This document shows positions 25,888 to 32,669 of a stretch of DNA of 32,669 nt, piece by piece. Source of the stretch: Nitrosomonadales bacterium (lineage in GTDB: Bacteria > Pseudomonadota > Gammaproteobacteria > Burkholderiales > Gallionellaceae); assembly GCA_025350915.1 (NCBI GenBank), contig JANXWX010000242.1, positions 1-32,669 on the forward strand, in the 5' to 3' direction. A model generated the notes under the pieces. That model was not told where the DNA came from. It was given only the letters and a program-made list of their open reading frames with translations, and ran no database searches. How positions within the stretch are numbered: position 1 is the stretch's first letter; every line of letters starts with the position of its first letter. Made by a program: the position numbers and the translations under genes.

Positions 25888-26276
25888 GCGATAACTGGCT
25901 CAACAAAATCAACTGGTCTGCCGATGGTTTGGTGCCGGCTATTGCGCAGGATGCAGAGACAGGGCGCGTATTGATGGTGGCATGGATGGACCGGGATGCG
26001 CTGAAGCGCACGGTTGATCTGGGCGAAGCCGTGTATTGGTCGCGCTCCCGAAAAAAATTATGGCACAAGGGTGAAGAGTCGGGCCATGTGCAGTATGTTA
26101 AAGAAATACGTCTTGACTGTGATCAGGATGTTATTTTGCTGCAAATTGAACAACACGGCGGCATCGCGTGTCATACGGGCCGTGAGAGTTGTTTTTATTC
26201 ACGCCTTGAACATGGGCGGTGGGTCGAAACCGATGCAGTGCTTAAAGATCCGGAAGAAATTTATAAAAAGAAATAA
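25884..26276 (+). CDS. hisI: Phosphoribosyl-AMP cyclohydrolase
   Basis: HisI opens the adenine ring of phosphoribosyl-AMP, third step of histidine synthesis. The 130-residue protein starts at GTG 25884, overlapping hisF by 4 nt. Zinc- and magnesium-binding motifs are present: [27 protein letters not shown] and [10 protein letters not shown] (Cys ligands). It is separate from hisE, as in most proteobacteria other than enterics. Confidence 0.96.
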   Translation: MSDNWLNKINWSADGLVPAIAQDAETGRVLMVAWMDRDALKRTVDLGEAVYWSRSRKKLWHKGEESGHVQYVKEIRLDCDQDVILLQIEQHGGIACHTGRESCFYSRLEHGRWVETDAVLKDPEEIYKKK

Positions 26277-26283
26277 CCAGGCA

Positions 26284-26607
26284 ATGAATGAAACAATTTT
26301 GCAGCGTTTAACGGCAACAATCGCAGCGCGCAAGGGTGCAGCTGCCGATACCTCCTATGTTGCGAAACTGTTCAGTAAAGGTGAAGACGCAATACTCAAA
26401 AAAGTGGGTGAAGAAGCCACCGAAGTGCTGCTGGCAGCCAAGAGTGGTGACAAGGCGAATTTAGTGTATGAAACTGCAGACTTATGGTTTCACTGCATGG
26501 TATTGCTGGCGCAGCATGGATTGAGTACAGATGATGTGTTGCAGGAGTTGGCACGACGCGAAGGCGTGTCGGGGATTGCAGAGAAATTGAGCCGTGGTAA
26601 AGATTAA
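26284..26607 (+). CDS. hisE: Phosphoribosyl-ATP pyrophosphatase
   Basis: HisE removes pyrophosphate from phosphoribosyl-ATP. ATG 26284, 7 nt after the hisI stop, gives 107 residues; the longer frame that opens inside hisI is not real. The MazG-like all-alpha motif [17 protein letters not shown] and [16 protein letters not shown] hold the metal-binding acids. It is the last his gene here; a HIT-family gene follows 18 nt later. Confidence 0.95.
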   Translation: MNETILQRLTATIAARKGAAADTSYVAKLFSKGEDAILKKVGEEATEVLLAAKSGDKANLVYETADLWFHCMVLLAQHGLSTDDVLQELARREGVSGIAEKLSRGKD

Positions 26608-26625
26608 TTCAGGGAAAGAGTAAGC

Positions 26626-26961
26626 ATGGACGACTGTATCTTCTGTAAAATAGTCAGAGGTGAAATACCCAGTAAAAAGGTGTATGAAGATGAGGATGCC
26701 TATGCCTTTCACGATATCAATCCGGCAGCACCCGTCCATCTGTTGCTGATCCCCAAGTTGCATATCGATTCATTGGCTTCGGCAGACCCAAGACATACCG
26801 AGTTGTTGGGGAAGCTGTTATTAATCGTTCCCAAACTGGCAAAACAACACGGTTTGGACACAGGTTTTAAAACCGCCATTCATACGGGCCGTGATGGCGG
26901 GCAAGTGGTATTTCATTTGCATTTGCACATACTCGGTGGTGGAAAAATATCCCACATATAA
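26626..26961 (+). CDS. HIT-family (HinT-like) purine nucleotide hydrolase
   Basis: The 111-residue cytoplasmic protein belongs to the HINT branch, which cleaves adenosine phosphoramidates. The opening DDCIFCKIVRGEIPSKKVYE and the histidine triad HLHLH (H97, H99, H101) followed by ILGG are diagnostic. The CxxC near the start is the zinc-binding pair of many HIT proteins. An HIT gene between hisE and tatA is a known gammaproteobacterial arrangement. Confidence 0.95.
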   Translation: MDDCIFCKIVRGEIPSKKVYEDEDAYAFHDINPAAPVHLLLIPKLHIDSLASADPRHTELLGKLLLIVPKLAKQHGLDTGFKTAIHTGRDGGQVVFHLHLHILGGGKISHI

Positions 26962-26999
26962 GACGCAATAGGGTAACAATTTAATTTAAGGAGAAGAAA

Positions 27000-27233
27000 A
27001 TGGGTTCATTTAGCATTTGGCATTGGTTGATCGTATTGGTAGTGGTCGTGCTGATCTTTGGTACCAAAAAATTGGGCAATGTAGGCAAGGATCTGGGCAA
27101 TGCAGTTAAAGGCTTCAAAGAAGGTATGAAGACCGACGAGCAGAAAGCAGGCGAAGAGCCGCACAAGCAAGTCAAAGACGATGGCAAAACCATCGAGGGC
27201 GAAGTCAAAGAAAAAACCAATTCCAAAGCTTAA
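27000..27233 (+). CDS. tatA: Twin-arginine translocase subunit TatA
   Basis: TatA oligomers form the pore for folded Tat substrates. The 77-residue protein has the SIWHWLIVL opening, one N-terminal membrane helix (about 6-20), a hinge FGTKKL and an amphipathic helix, then a charged tail. GGAG precedes ATG 27000. It is followed by tatB after 16 nt. Confidence 0.96.
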   Translation: MGSFSIWHWLIVLVVVVLIFGTKKLGNVGKDLGNAVKGFKEGMKTDEQKAGEEPHKQVKDDGKTIEGEVKEKTNSKA

Positions 27234-27249
27234 TACCGACAATTAATTT

Positions 27250-27780
27250 ATGTTTGGAATTGAATTTCCCGAGTTGGTGGTCATTGGCGTTGTTGCGCTG
27301 ATTGTCATTGGCCCCGAGCACCTGCCCAAGGTGGCCCGTACCATAGGCCATCTGTGGGGCCGTGCGCAACGCTACGTCAGCACCGTCAAGGCGGATATGT
27401 CGAGGGATCTTGCGCTAGATGAGCTACGCAAGTTACAACAGCAAGCCCAGCAAGAAGTTGGCAATATCCAGAACTCCATCACGCAAGCCTCGCATGATGT
27501 TGAGAAACAGCTCAGTGAGATTGAAGCAGAGGTGACTGCATCAAAATATGAACTGGGCCAGTCTATACCGCCAAGTGAATTGGCTGCCAAAGTGTTATCC
27601 AAGGAAGAATTGCTGAAAAGTGAAAATCCAAAGCTACATGCGGCGGATAGCAATGTAGCAAAGGATAATATGTCCCAAGAAAACAAATCCCTGGAAAATA
27701 AACCCCGACATGAAATCATTGAAGAGCATCATGCAGTGATGCCTCCTGCGCCAGAGCAAAACAAGCCTGCCAATACCTGA
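27250..27780 (+). CDS. tatB: Twin-arginine translocase subunit TatB
   Basis: TatB works with TatC in substrate recognition. The 176-residue protein starts MFGIEFPELVVIGVVALIVI, with the TatB-type Glu (residue 8) and the GPEHLPKVARTIG hinge. A long amphipathic and coiled-coil region follows, then a disordered Pro/Asn/Glu-rich tail. Its stop shares one base with the tatC start (TGATG), so translation is coupled. Confidence 0.95.
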   Translation: MFGIEFPELVVIGVVALIVIGPEHLPKVARTIGHLWGRAQRYVSTVKADMSRDLALDELRKLQQQAQQEVGNIQNSITQASHDVEKQLSEIEAEVTASKYELGQSIPPSELAAKVLSKEELLKSENPKLHAADSNVAKDNMSQENKSLENKPRHEIIEEHHAVMPPAPEQNKPANT

Positions 27781-28526
27781 TGAGTACAACACAAAATATT
27801 ATTGCGCATCTGATCGAGCTGCGTAAACGCCTGCTGAATTCAGTATTGTCATTGCTTTTGGTGTTCGTCTGCCTTTTTCCTTGGGCTGCAGACCTCTATG
27901 CCTTGCTTGCACAACCGCTATTGGCCAAGTTGCCGCACGGCGGGCAAATGATCGCGACCGATGTGACAACACCTTTCTTTGTACCTGTAAAGGTCGCGAT
28001 GATGACCGCTTTTCTGATCACGCTGCCCTACATACTGCATCAGATGTGGAGTTTTGTTGCACCGGGTTTATATGTCCATGAAAAACGCTGGATCTTGCCT
28101 TTAGTGATATCCAGTATGGTTTTGTTTATATGCGGTATGGCATTTGCCTACTTTGCGGTGTTTCCGATGGTATTTGGTTTCATTACGGCTTCAGCCCCAG
28201 CCGGTGTGGCGGTGATGACTGATATCGACAAATACCTGGGTTTTGTCATGTCCATGTTCCTCGCTTTTGGTGTCACTTTCCAGGTGCCGGTAGCTGTGGT
28301 CGCGATGGTAAAAATGGGTTTTGTATCTGTCGCGAAACTGCGTTTGGTTCGACGATATGTCATCGTTGGCGCTTTTATCGCGGGTGCAATTTTAACGCCT
28401 CCTGATGTCGTTTCTCAATTCATGCTGGCGATACCGCTTTGGTTATTATACGAAGCAGGTATCTGGATAGCGGTTTGGATGACAAAGTTGCCCAAATCGA
28501 GTGAGACAAATGTGGAGAAGAGTTAA
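27780..28526 (+). CDS. tatC: Twin-arginine translocase subunit TatC
   Basis: TatC is the receptor for twin-arginine signal peptides. The 248-residue protein has six membrane helices. The family motifs HLIELRKRLLNSV (N-terminus), FFVPVKVAMMTAFLITLPYI and LYVHEKRW are present, followed by FAYFAVFP with a Phe-rich third helix. LGFVMSMFLAFGVTFQVPV completes the core. It ends the tatABC operon and converges on the protease gene. Confidence 0.97.
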   Translation: MSTTQNIIAHLIELRKRLLNSVLSLLLVFVCLFPWAADLYALLAQPLLAKLPHGGQMIATDVTTPFFVPVKVAMMTAFLITLPYILHQMWSFVAPGLYVHEKRWILPLVISSMVLFICGMAFAYFAVFPMVFGFITASAPAGVAVMTDIDKYLGFVMSMFLAFGVTFQVPVAVVAMVKMGFVSVAKLRLVRRYVIVGAFIAGAILTPPDVVSQFMLAIPLWLLYEAGIWIAVWMTKLPKSSETNVEKS

Positions 28527-28592
28527 CTTAACTCGCGGTCAACCACGATTTCTGAAAATCGAAGTTCATTCAACTAGCAAACAATTCAACAA

Positions 28593-28613
28593 TGCTCACC
28601 TTGCAGGTGAGCA
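28593..28613. terminator. Hairpin between convergent tatC and degS-like genes
   Basis: A 9-bp perfect stem (TGCTCACCT at 28593-28601 and its complement at 28605-28613) with a 3-nt loop lies in the 108-bp convergent gap. There is no T-run on either side, so termination is only suggested by position. Confidence 0.4.
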
Positions 28614-28634
28614 GTTGCATCATCGATTGGTAGT

Positions 28635-29780
28635 TTATTCCTGGGGCTTGGGGTGAGGCCGGCGACCTATTTTGACCTGCACCGCAATTTCGCGCTGGTT
28701 GCGCAATAACTTTAGCGTGACCGACTTGCCGGGTTGCAATGCCGCAACCGTTTCCAGCATGGAGGTTGAATCGATTAACGGCTTCCCGTCTACAGATAGA
28801 AGAATATCACCCGCCTTGACCTTTGCATGATCAGCAGGACCGCCACGCACCACTTCAGAAATGAGCACACCCTGAATTTTGCCGAGCTTGAAGGATTCAG
28901 CCAGTTCCGGTGTGATCTCCTGTACCGCCACACCTATCCAGCCACGAGTAACAGAACCAGTCAGGATAATCTGTTCCATGATTTTTTTTGCGATACTTAC
29001 CGGTACGGCAAAGCCTATTCCGAGTGAGCCGCCATTGGGTGAGTATATTGCGCTATTGATACCGATCAGATTGCCATTGACGTCCACCAGTGCACCACCC
29101 GAGTTACCCGGGTTGATCGCCGCATCCGTTTGGATAAAGTTTTCAAAGGCATTCAGGCCGAGATGATTACGTTTTACCGCGCTGACAATGCCCATAGTGA
29201 CAGTTTGACCGACAGCAAACGGGTTGCCGACGGCGAGCACAATGTCACCAACCTGGGCCTGGTCCGGTTGGCCAAAGGTAATGGCAGGGAGGTTATTGCC
29301 CAAATCAATCTTGATGACGGCTAAATCGGTTTCAGGATCTGAGCCTATGATGTGTGCCTTAACTTTGCGACCATCAGCCAAGGCTACTTCAATCTGATCA
29401 GCCGCCTCCACTACATGATGATTGGTCAGAATGTAACCATCATGGCTGACGAGGACACCGGAACCCAGGCTGGATGCCTGCTGTGGTGCGTTATCTTCCA
29501 GTTGGTCGCCAAAGAAAAAGCGAAACCTGGGGTCGTCCATAAATGGATTGGTTGGATTCTTGACTTCACTGGTGGTGAATACATTGACCACGGCAGGCAT
29601 GACTTTTTGTGCAGCAGCACTGAAACTTGCCGTGGACATATTGCCGCTGCTGCCCGGCATATTTTCGTACAGGGTAACAACGCCGCTGTGCATCAATCCG
29701 GGTTTGAGCGTATTAACAATGAATAATATCGCCAGTCCGATGGTTGTCGCTTGTGCAAACAAGAGCCAGAATTTACGCAT
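28635..29780 (-). CDS. DegS/AlgW-like periplasmic serine protease with one PDZ domain
   Basis: The 381-residue trypsin-like protease starts at ATG 29780; an ATG four codons upstream (29792) is possible. One N-terminal membrane anchor (about 3-22) places it in the inner membrane facing the periplasm. The triad is H122 (ILTNHHV), D152 (ETDLAVI) and S227 (GNSGG). One PDZ domain (about 275-375, GWIGVAVQEITPELAES and GDILLSVDGKPL) follows, as in DegS and AlgW, which cleave an anti-sigma factor when they sense misfolded porins; DegP/DegQ would have two PDZ domains. It could regulate a sigma-E response, but no rseA/rpoE is in the window. Confidence 0.93.
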   Translation of the reverse strand: MRKFWLLFAQATTIGLAILFIVNTLKPGLMHSGVVTLYENMPGSSGNMSTASFSAAAQKVMPAVVNVFTTSEVKNPTNPFMDDPRFRFFFGDQLEDNAPQQASSLGSGVLVSHDGYILTNHHVVEAADQIEVALADGRKVKAHIIGSDPETDLAVIKIDLGNNLPAITFGQPDQAQVGDIVLAVGNPFAVGQTVTMGIVSAVKRNHLGLNAFENFIQTDAAINPGNSGGALVDVNGNLIGINSAIYSPNGGSLGIGFAVPVSIAKKIMEQIILTGSVTRGWIGVAVQEITPELAESFKLGKIQGVLISEVVRGGPADHAKVKAGDILLSVDGKPLIDSTSMLETVAALQPGKSVTLKLLRNQREIAVQVKIGRRPHPKPQE

Positions 29781-29819
29781 GGTATGATGCAATCACTAAC
29801 TAAAAAGGGGGATAAGAAG

Positions 29820-30566
29820 ATGCAATTAACTGAATTAAGTGATTATATCGGAAGATTGCTGGATGTCAGTCGTTTTCGTGATTACTGCCCGAATGGTATA
29901 CAAATTGAAGGTCGCGCTGAAATCTTGCGTGTCGCCACGGGCGTAACAGCGTCGCAGCGCCTGCTTGATGCTGCAACGGCATGGAAAGCCGATGCCATCA
30001 TCGTACATCATGGCTATTTCTGGAAAAATGAGGATGCCACCGTGACAGGTATAAAAAAGCGACGCATCGCGCACTTGCTGCAGAACGACATGAGTTTGCT
30101 GGCGTATCACCTGCCCCTGGATGCACACCCTGAGTTGGGAAACAATGCCCAGTTGGCTAAACGTTTGGGGTTGCGAGAAAGCGGCCGCTTTGGTGAGCAG
30201 GATATTGCCTGGATTGGTGAGTTGTTGCAGCCGCAAACCTTGAATAACTTTGCGGAGCACATAAAACAGAAGCTGCAGCGGATCCCTTTGGTTGTCGGCG
30301 AGGGTGAGCGCATGCTGCGTAAAATTGCCTGGTGTAGCGGTGCAGCACAGGGTTATTTTGAACAGGCTGTCGCGTTGGGCGTTGATGCCTTTGTGACCGG
30401 GGAAGTTTCCGAACAGAATGTGCATGTGGCTGAAGAAACCAGTGTCGCGTTTATATCTGCTGGCCATCATGCCACTGAACGTTACGGTGTTAAGGCTTTG
30501 GGAGAGCATCTGGCGCAGCAATTCAAAATAGAACAGCGATTTTTTGATATGGATAACCCAGTTTAA
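29820..30566 (+). CDS. Nif3-like dinuclear metal-binding protein (YbgI family)
   Basis: ATG 29820 with an AGGGGG-rich site upstream gives 248 residues, the YbgI/DUF34 length. The metal-binding His clusters are VHHGYFW, YHLPLDAHPELGNN and the C-terminal GHHATERYGV with a following Glu. These proteins form toroidal hexamers with two metals per subunit; annotation as GTP cyclohydrolase I type 2 is not well proven. The gene starts 39 bp from the divergent protease start, so both promoters must overlap there. Confidence 0.92.
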   Translation: MQLTELSDYIGRLLDVSRFRDYCPNGIQIEGRAEILRVATGVTASQRLLDAATAWKADAIIVHHGYFWKNEDATVTGIKKRRIAHLLQNDMSLLAYHLPLDAHPELGNNAQLAKRLGLRESGRFGEQDIAWIGELLQPQTLNNFAEHIKQKLQRIPLVVGEGERMLRKIAWCSGAAQGYFEQAVALGVDAFVTGEVSEQNVHVAEETSVAFISAGHHATERYGVKALGEHLAQQFKIEQRFFDMDNPV

Positions 30567-30713
30567 TCGAGTAATGAAATCGATGTATGTATCCATATGA
30601 ATATAATGGAATTTATTTTTAAACTTAGGCAGTGCTAAGGGGTTTAGCTTGATTTTACAGGGACTAATAGGTCGCTACGTGGTATCATGCCGCGCGTTTA
30701 ATAGAACATAGGG

Positions 30714-31325
30714 ATGAACCGCGTAATGATGACATTGTATTCAGGCACGACAGATCCTTTCAGTCAGCGCTGTCGTTTTGTATTGTATGAAAAAGGCATG
30801 GATTTTCAGGTTATTGATGTGGATGTGTTCAATAAACCCGAAGATTTGGCAGTGATGAACCCCTATAACAAGGTGCCAGTGCTGGTTGAGCGGGATTTGA
30901 TCCTGCATGAAGCTAACATTATCAATGAGTATATTGATGAACGCTTCCCGCATCCACAACTTATGCCGGCTGACCCTGTGATGCGTGCGCGTGCACGATT
31001 ATTCCTTTATCGCTTCGAGGAAGAATTGTTCTGCCATATACCCGCCCTTGAAAGCGGCGTGGCGAAGACCGTTGAGAAGGCGCGCCAGGCTGTACGCGCA
31101 AATTTGACGCAAATCGCGCCTATCTTTTTGAAACAAAAATTCATGCTTGGCGACGAATTCTCCATGCTTGATGTAGCCATTGCGCCCCTGTTGTGGCGTC
31201 TGGATCACTACGGTATTCAGCTGGATAAAGATGCGGCACCGCTGATGAAATATGCGGAGCGTCTATTTTCTCGTCCGGCCTACATCGAAGCGATGACGCC
31301 GTCCGAAAAAGCGATGCGTAAGTGA
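30714..31325 (+). CDS. sspA: Stringent starvation protein A
   Basis: SspA is a GST-fold protein that binds RNA polymerase and changes transcription in starvation. The 203-residue protein has the thioredoxin-like half with TLYSGTTDPFSQRCRFVLYE, NPYNKVPVLVERDL and LHEANIINEYIDERFPHP, followed by an all-helical half. The start is not certain: ATG 30714, or 30726/30729 a few codons in; no site decides. It overlaps sspB by 4 nt (GTGA). Confidence 0.94.
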   Translation: MNRVMMTLYSGTTDPFSQRCRFVLYEKGMDFQVIDVDVFNKPEDLAVMNPYNKVPVLVERDLILHEANIINEYIDERFPHPQLMPADPVMRARARLFLYRFEEELFCHIPALESGVAKTVEKARQAVRANLTQIAPIFLKQKFMLGDEFSMLDVAIAPLLWRLDHYGIQLDKDAAPLMKYAERLFSRPAYIEAMTPSEKAMRK

Positions 31326-31726
31326 ACGGAACTTCCACCAAACCCTACTTAATCCGCGCGATTTATGACTGGTGTACCGACAATGGCTATACACCTTATT
31401 TGTCGGTACGGGTGGACGCGAATACGCGAGTACCGATGGCATTCGTCAAGAATGGCGAAATTGTTCTCAACATCAGCATGGATGCGGTACAGCACTTGCA
31501 GATGGAGAATGAAGAAATTAGTTGCGGCGGGCGTTTTGGCGGTGTTGCGCATAAAATTGTCGTACCCGTTGCTGCAGTTATCGGTATCTTTGCAAAGGAA
31601 ACTGGGCAGGGTTTAGCCTTCCAGGGGCAAGAATCCTCCTCCTCCGGTCAAGAGATGACAGGCGATGAAGAGCCGCCAGAAGTAACCCCGCCCCCAAATA
31701 AGCCCCATTTGCGGGTTGTAAAATAA
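31322..31726 (+). CDS. sspB: ClpXP adaptor SspB
   Basis: SspB delivers ssrA-tagged proteins to ClpXP. The 134-residue protein opens at GTG 31322 within the sspA stop. The N-terminal substrate-binding domain has YLIRAIYDWCTDNGYTPYLS and VLNISMDAVQHLQM with FGGVAHKIVVPVAAVIGIFAKE. A disordered linker leads to the ClpX-binding tail PHLRVVK, intact at the C-terminus. A strong terminator follows. Confidence 0.96.
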   Translation: MNGTSTKPYLIRAIYDWCTDNGYTPYLSVRVDANTRVPMAFVKNGEIVLNISMDAVQHLQMENEEISCGGRFGGVAHKIVVPVAAVIGIFAKETGQGLAFQGQESSSSGQEMTGDEEPPEVTPPPNKPHLRVVK

Positions 31727-31759
31727 AAAAAGCCGCAGTTAAATACTGCGGCTTTTTTT
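31725..31759. terminator. Bidirectional Rho-independent terminator between sspB and rpoH
   Basis: A perfect stem (GCCGCAGT core at 31732-31739, complement from 31745) flanked by seven A and seven T, with a 5-nt loop. The A and T runs mean it works for sspB on the plus strand and rpoH on the minus strand. Confidence 0.93.
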
Positions 31760-31787
31760 ATACTGAATACTACAGGGTAAATTTACA

Positions 31788-32651
31788 TTAACTTTGCGCC
31801 AGTAAACTAGTCTGCATCTTGCTCAGCGCCTTCTTCTCAATTTGACGAATACGTTCAGCCGACACATCAAATTCTGCTGCCAAATCATGCAGAGTAGCCG
31901 TGTCCTCATTTTCCTGTAACCAGCGCGCCTCAATAATGCGGCGGCTGCGGTCGTCCAGACTCGCCAACGCGTTGCTCAACCCGGATGTTTCCAGCTGCTC
32001 ACGTTCCATTTTCTCCAGCGTATTGGAAGGCTCATTTTCGGTATCGGTAGCGAGGTAAGCGATAGGAGAAAATTTATCTTCTTCATCATCTACATCAGCT
32101 TCCAGTGGCATCTCTCTCCCGTTAAAACGGGATTCCATTTCCGTCACATCGCTTTCGCTCACATTTAACTCAAGCGCAATCCGCTTGATTTCCTGAGGCT
32201 TTAACGTACCCAGCCCCTGTTTCATACTGCGCAAATTAAAAAACAGTTTGCGCTGGGCTTTGGTGGTGGCGATTTTGACCAGACGCCAGTTACGCAAAAT
32301 GTACTCATGCATTTCAGCGCGTATCCAGTGCAGTGCAAAAGACACTAAACGCACGCCACGGCTCGGGTCGTAGCGCTTAACCGCTTTCATCAGCCCGACA
32401 TTGCCTTCCTGGATCAAATCAGCCTGGGGCAAGCCATAACCGACATAACCGCGCGCAACACTGACAACCACGCGCAAGTGTGACATCACGAGTTTACGTG
32501 CTGCATCGAGATCATTATCACGCTGGAAGCGGGTCGCTAAATCCAACTCCTCCTCATGCGACAGCATCGGAAAACCTTTTACCGAAGAGATGTAATTTTC
32601 CAAGCTTCCGACTGAAACGGAAGGTAAAGCTAAAGGCAAGTTATAAGTCAT
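31788..32651 (-). CDS. rpoH: RNA polymerase sigma-32 factor
   Basis: RpoH directs RNA polymerase to heat-shock promoters. The 287-residue protein has region 2 (SHLRVVVSVARGYVGYGLPQ then DLIQEGNVGLMKAVKRYDPS and FALHWIRAEMHEYILRNWRL), the RpoH box QRKLFFNLR, and region 4 (LDDRSRRIIEARWLQEN and DVSAERIRQIEKKALSKM). ATG 32651 is preceded by AGGAGG at good spacing. Its promoters and any leader RNA thermosensor beyond 18 nt are outside the window. It converges on sspB. Confidence 0.97.
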   Translation of the reverse strand: MTYNLPLALPSVSVGSLENYISSVKGFPMLSHEEELDLATRFQRDNDLDAARKLVMSHLRVVVSVARGYVGYGLPQADLIQEGNVGLMKAVKRYDPSRGVRLVSFALHWIRAEMHEYILRNWRLVKIATTKAQRKLFFNLRSMKQGLGTLKPQEIKRIALELNVSESDVTEMESRFNGREMPLEADVDDEEDKFSPIAYLATDTENEPSNTLEKMEREQLETSGLSNALASLDDRSRRIIEARWLQENEDTATLHDLAAEFDVSAERIRQIEKKALSKMQTSLLAQS

Positions 32652-32669
32652 TAAATCATCCTCCTGTGG

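Noticed and set aside
26014-26283. N-terminal extension of hisE inside hisI
   Set aside because: The frame overlaps conserved hisI coding sequence; hisE has its own ATG at 26284 and the normal length.

Overview
The window comes from a motile, Tat-positive gammaproteobacterium. SlmA, the SspA/SspB pair, RpoH, a DegS-like protease next to tatABC, and the fliC-flaG-fliD-fliS order are all typical of that class. The his-HIT-tatABC-degS-Nif3 neighbourhood would fit a methanotroph-like (Methylococcales) genome. That order-level guess is inference from gene order only. Most of the window is core chromosome, with a few accessory patches near the left side.

Layout. (1) 1-174: the end of an IS21-like insertion sequence. 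It holds the first 20 codons of its transposase on the minus strand, running off the window, and a repeated terminal sequence. (2) 312-4262, minus strand: a small secreted Cys-containing protein, then an apparent operon of a GspE/PilB-like ATPase, a parallel beta-helix protein and a short coiled-coil protein, with no other pilus or secretion genes nearby. (3) 4452-7835, plus strand: argB, a HAD-family 5'-nucleotidase, slmA and a divergent DAHP-synthase-family enzyme. (4) 8025-9382, minus strand: an AT-richer two-gene unit with a 4-base overlap, an M15-like peptidase domain and a protein with a signal peptide. (5) 9616-10520, plus strand: rpmB-rpmG with promoter and terminator, then a small lipoprotein. 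A probable remnant of an aldehyde dehydrogenase gene follows.

(6) 11096-17585, minus strand: the filament block fliC-flaG-fliD-fliS-fliT, then a FliK-like protein and an FlhB C-domain paralogue. A near-perfect sigma-28 promoter lies in front of fliC. (7) 17628-21705, minus strand: a hybrid sensor kinase with a degenerate receiver, a NarL-type regulator and a GGDEF diguanylate cyclase. These could link sensing and c-di-GMP to motility. (8) 21931-26607, plus strand: hisC-B-H-A-F-I-E, without hisG and hisD. (9) 26626-28526, plus strand: a HIT-family hydrolase and tatABC. A DegS-like protease faces them on the minus strand, and a Nif3-like protein is divergent from it. (10) 30714-32651: sspA-sspB on the plus strand and rpoH on the minus strand converge on a strong bidirectional terminator.

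No complete new system can be demonstrated from sequence alone. The best candidates for something undescribed are the M15-like peptidase/secreted-partner pair (8025-9382) and the ATPase/beta-helix/coiled-coil operon (953-4262). Next are the divergent DAHP-synthase paralogue and the kinase with a pseudo-receiver. I saw no tRNA, rRNA or CRISPR array.
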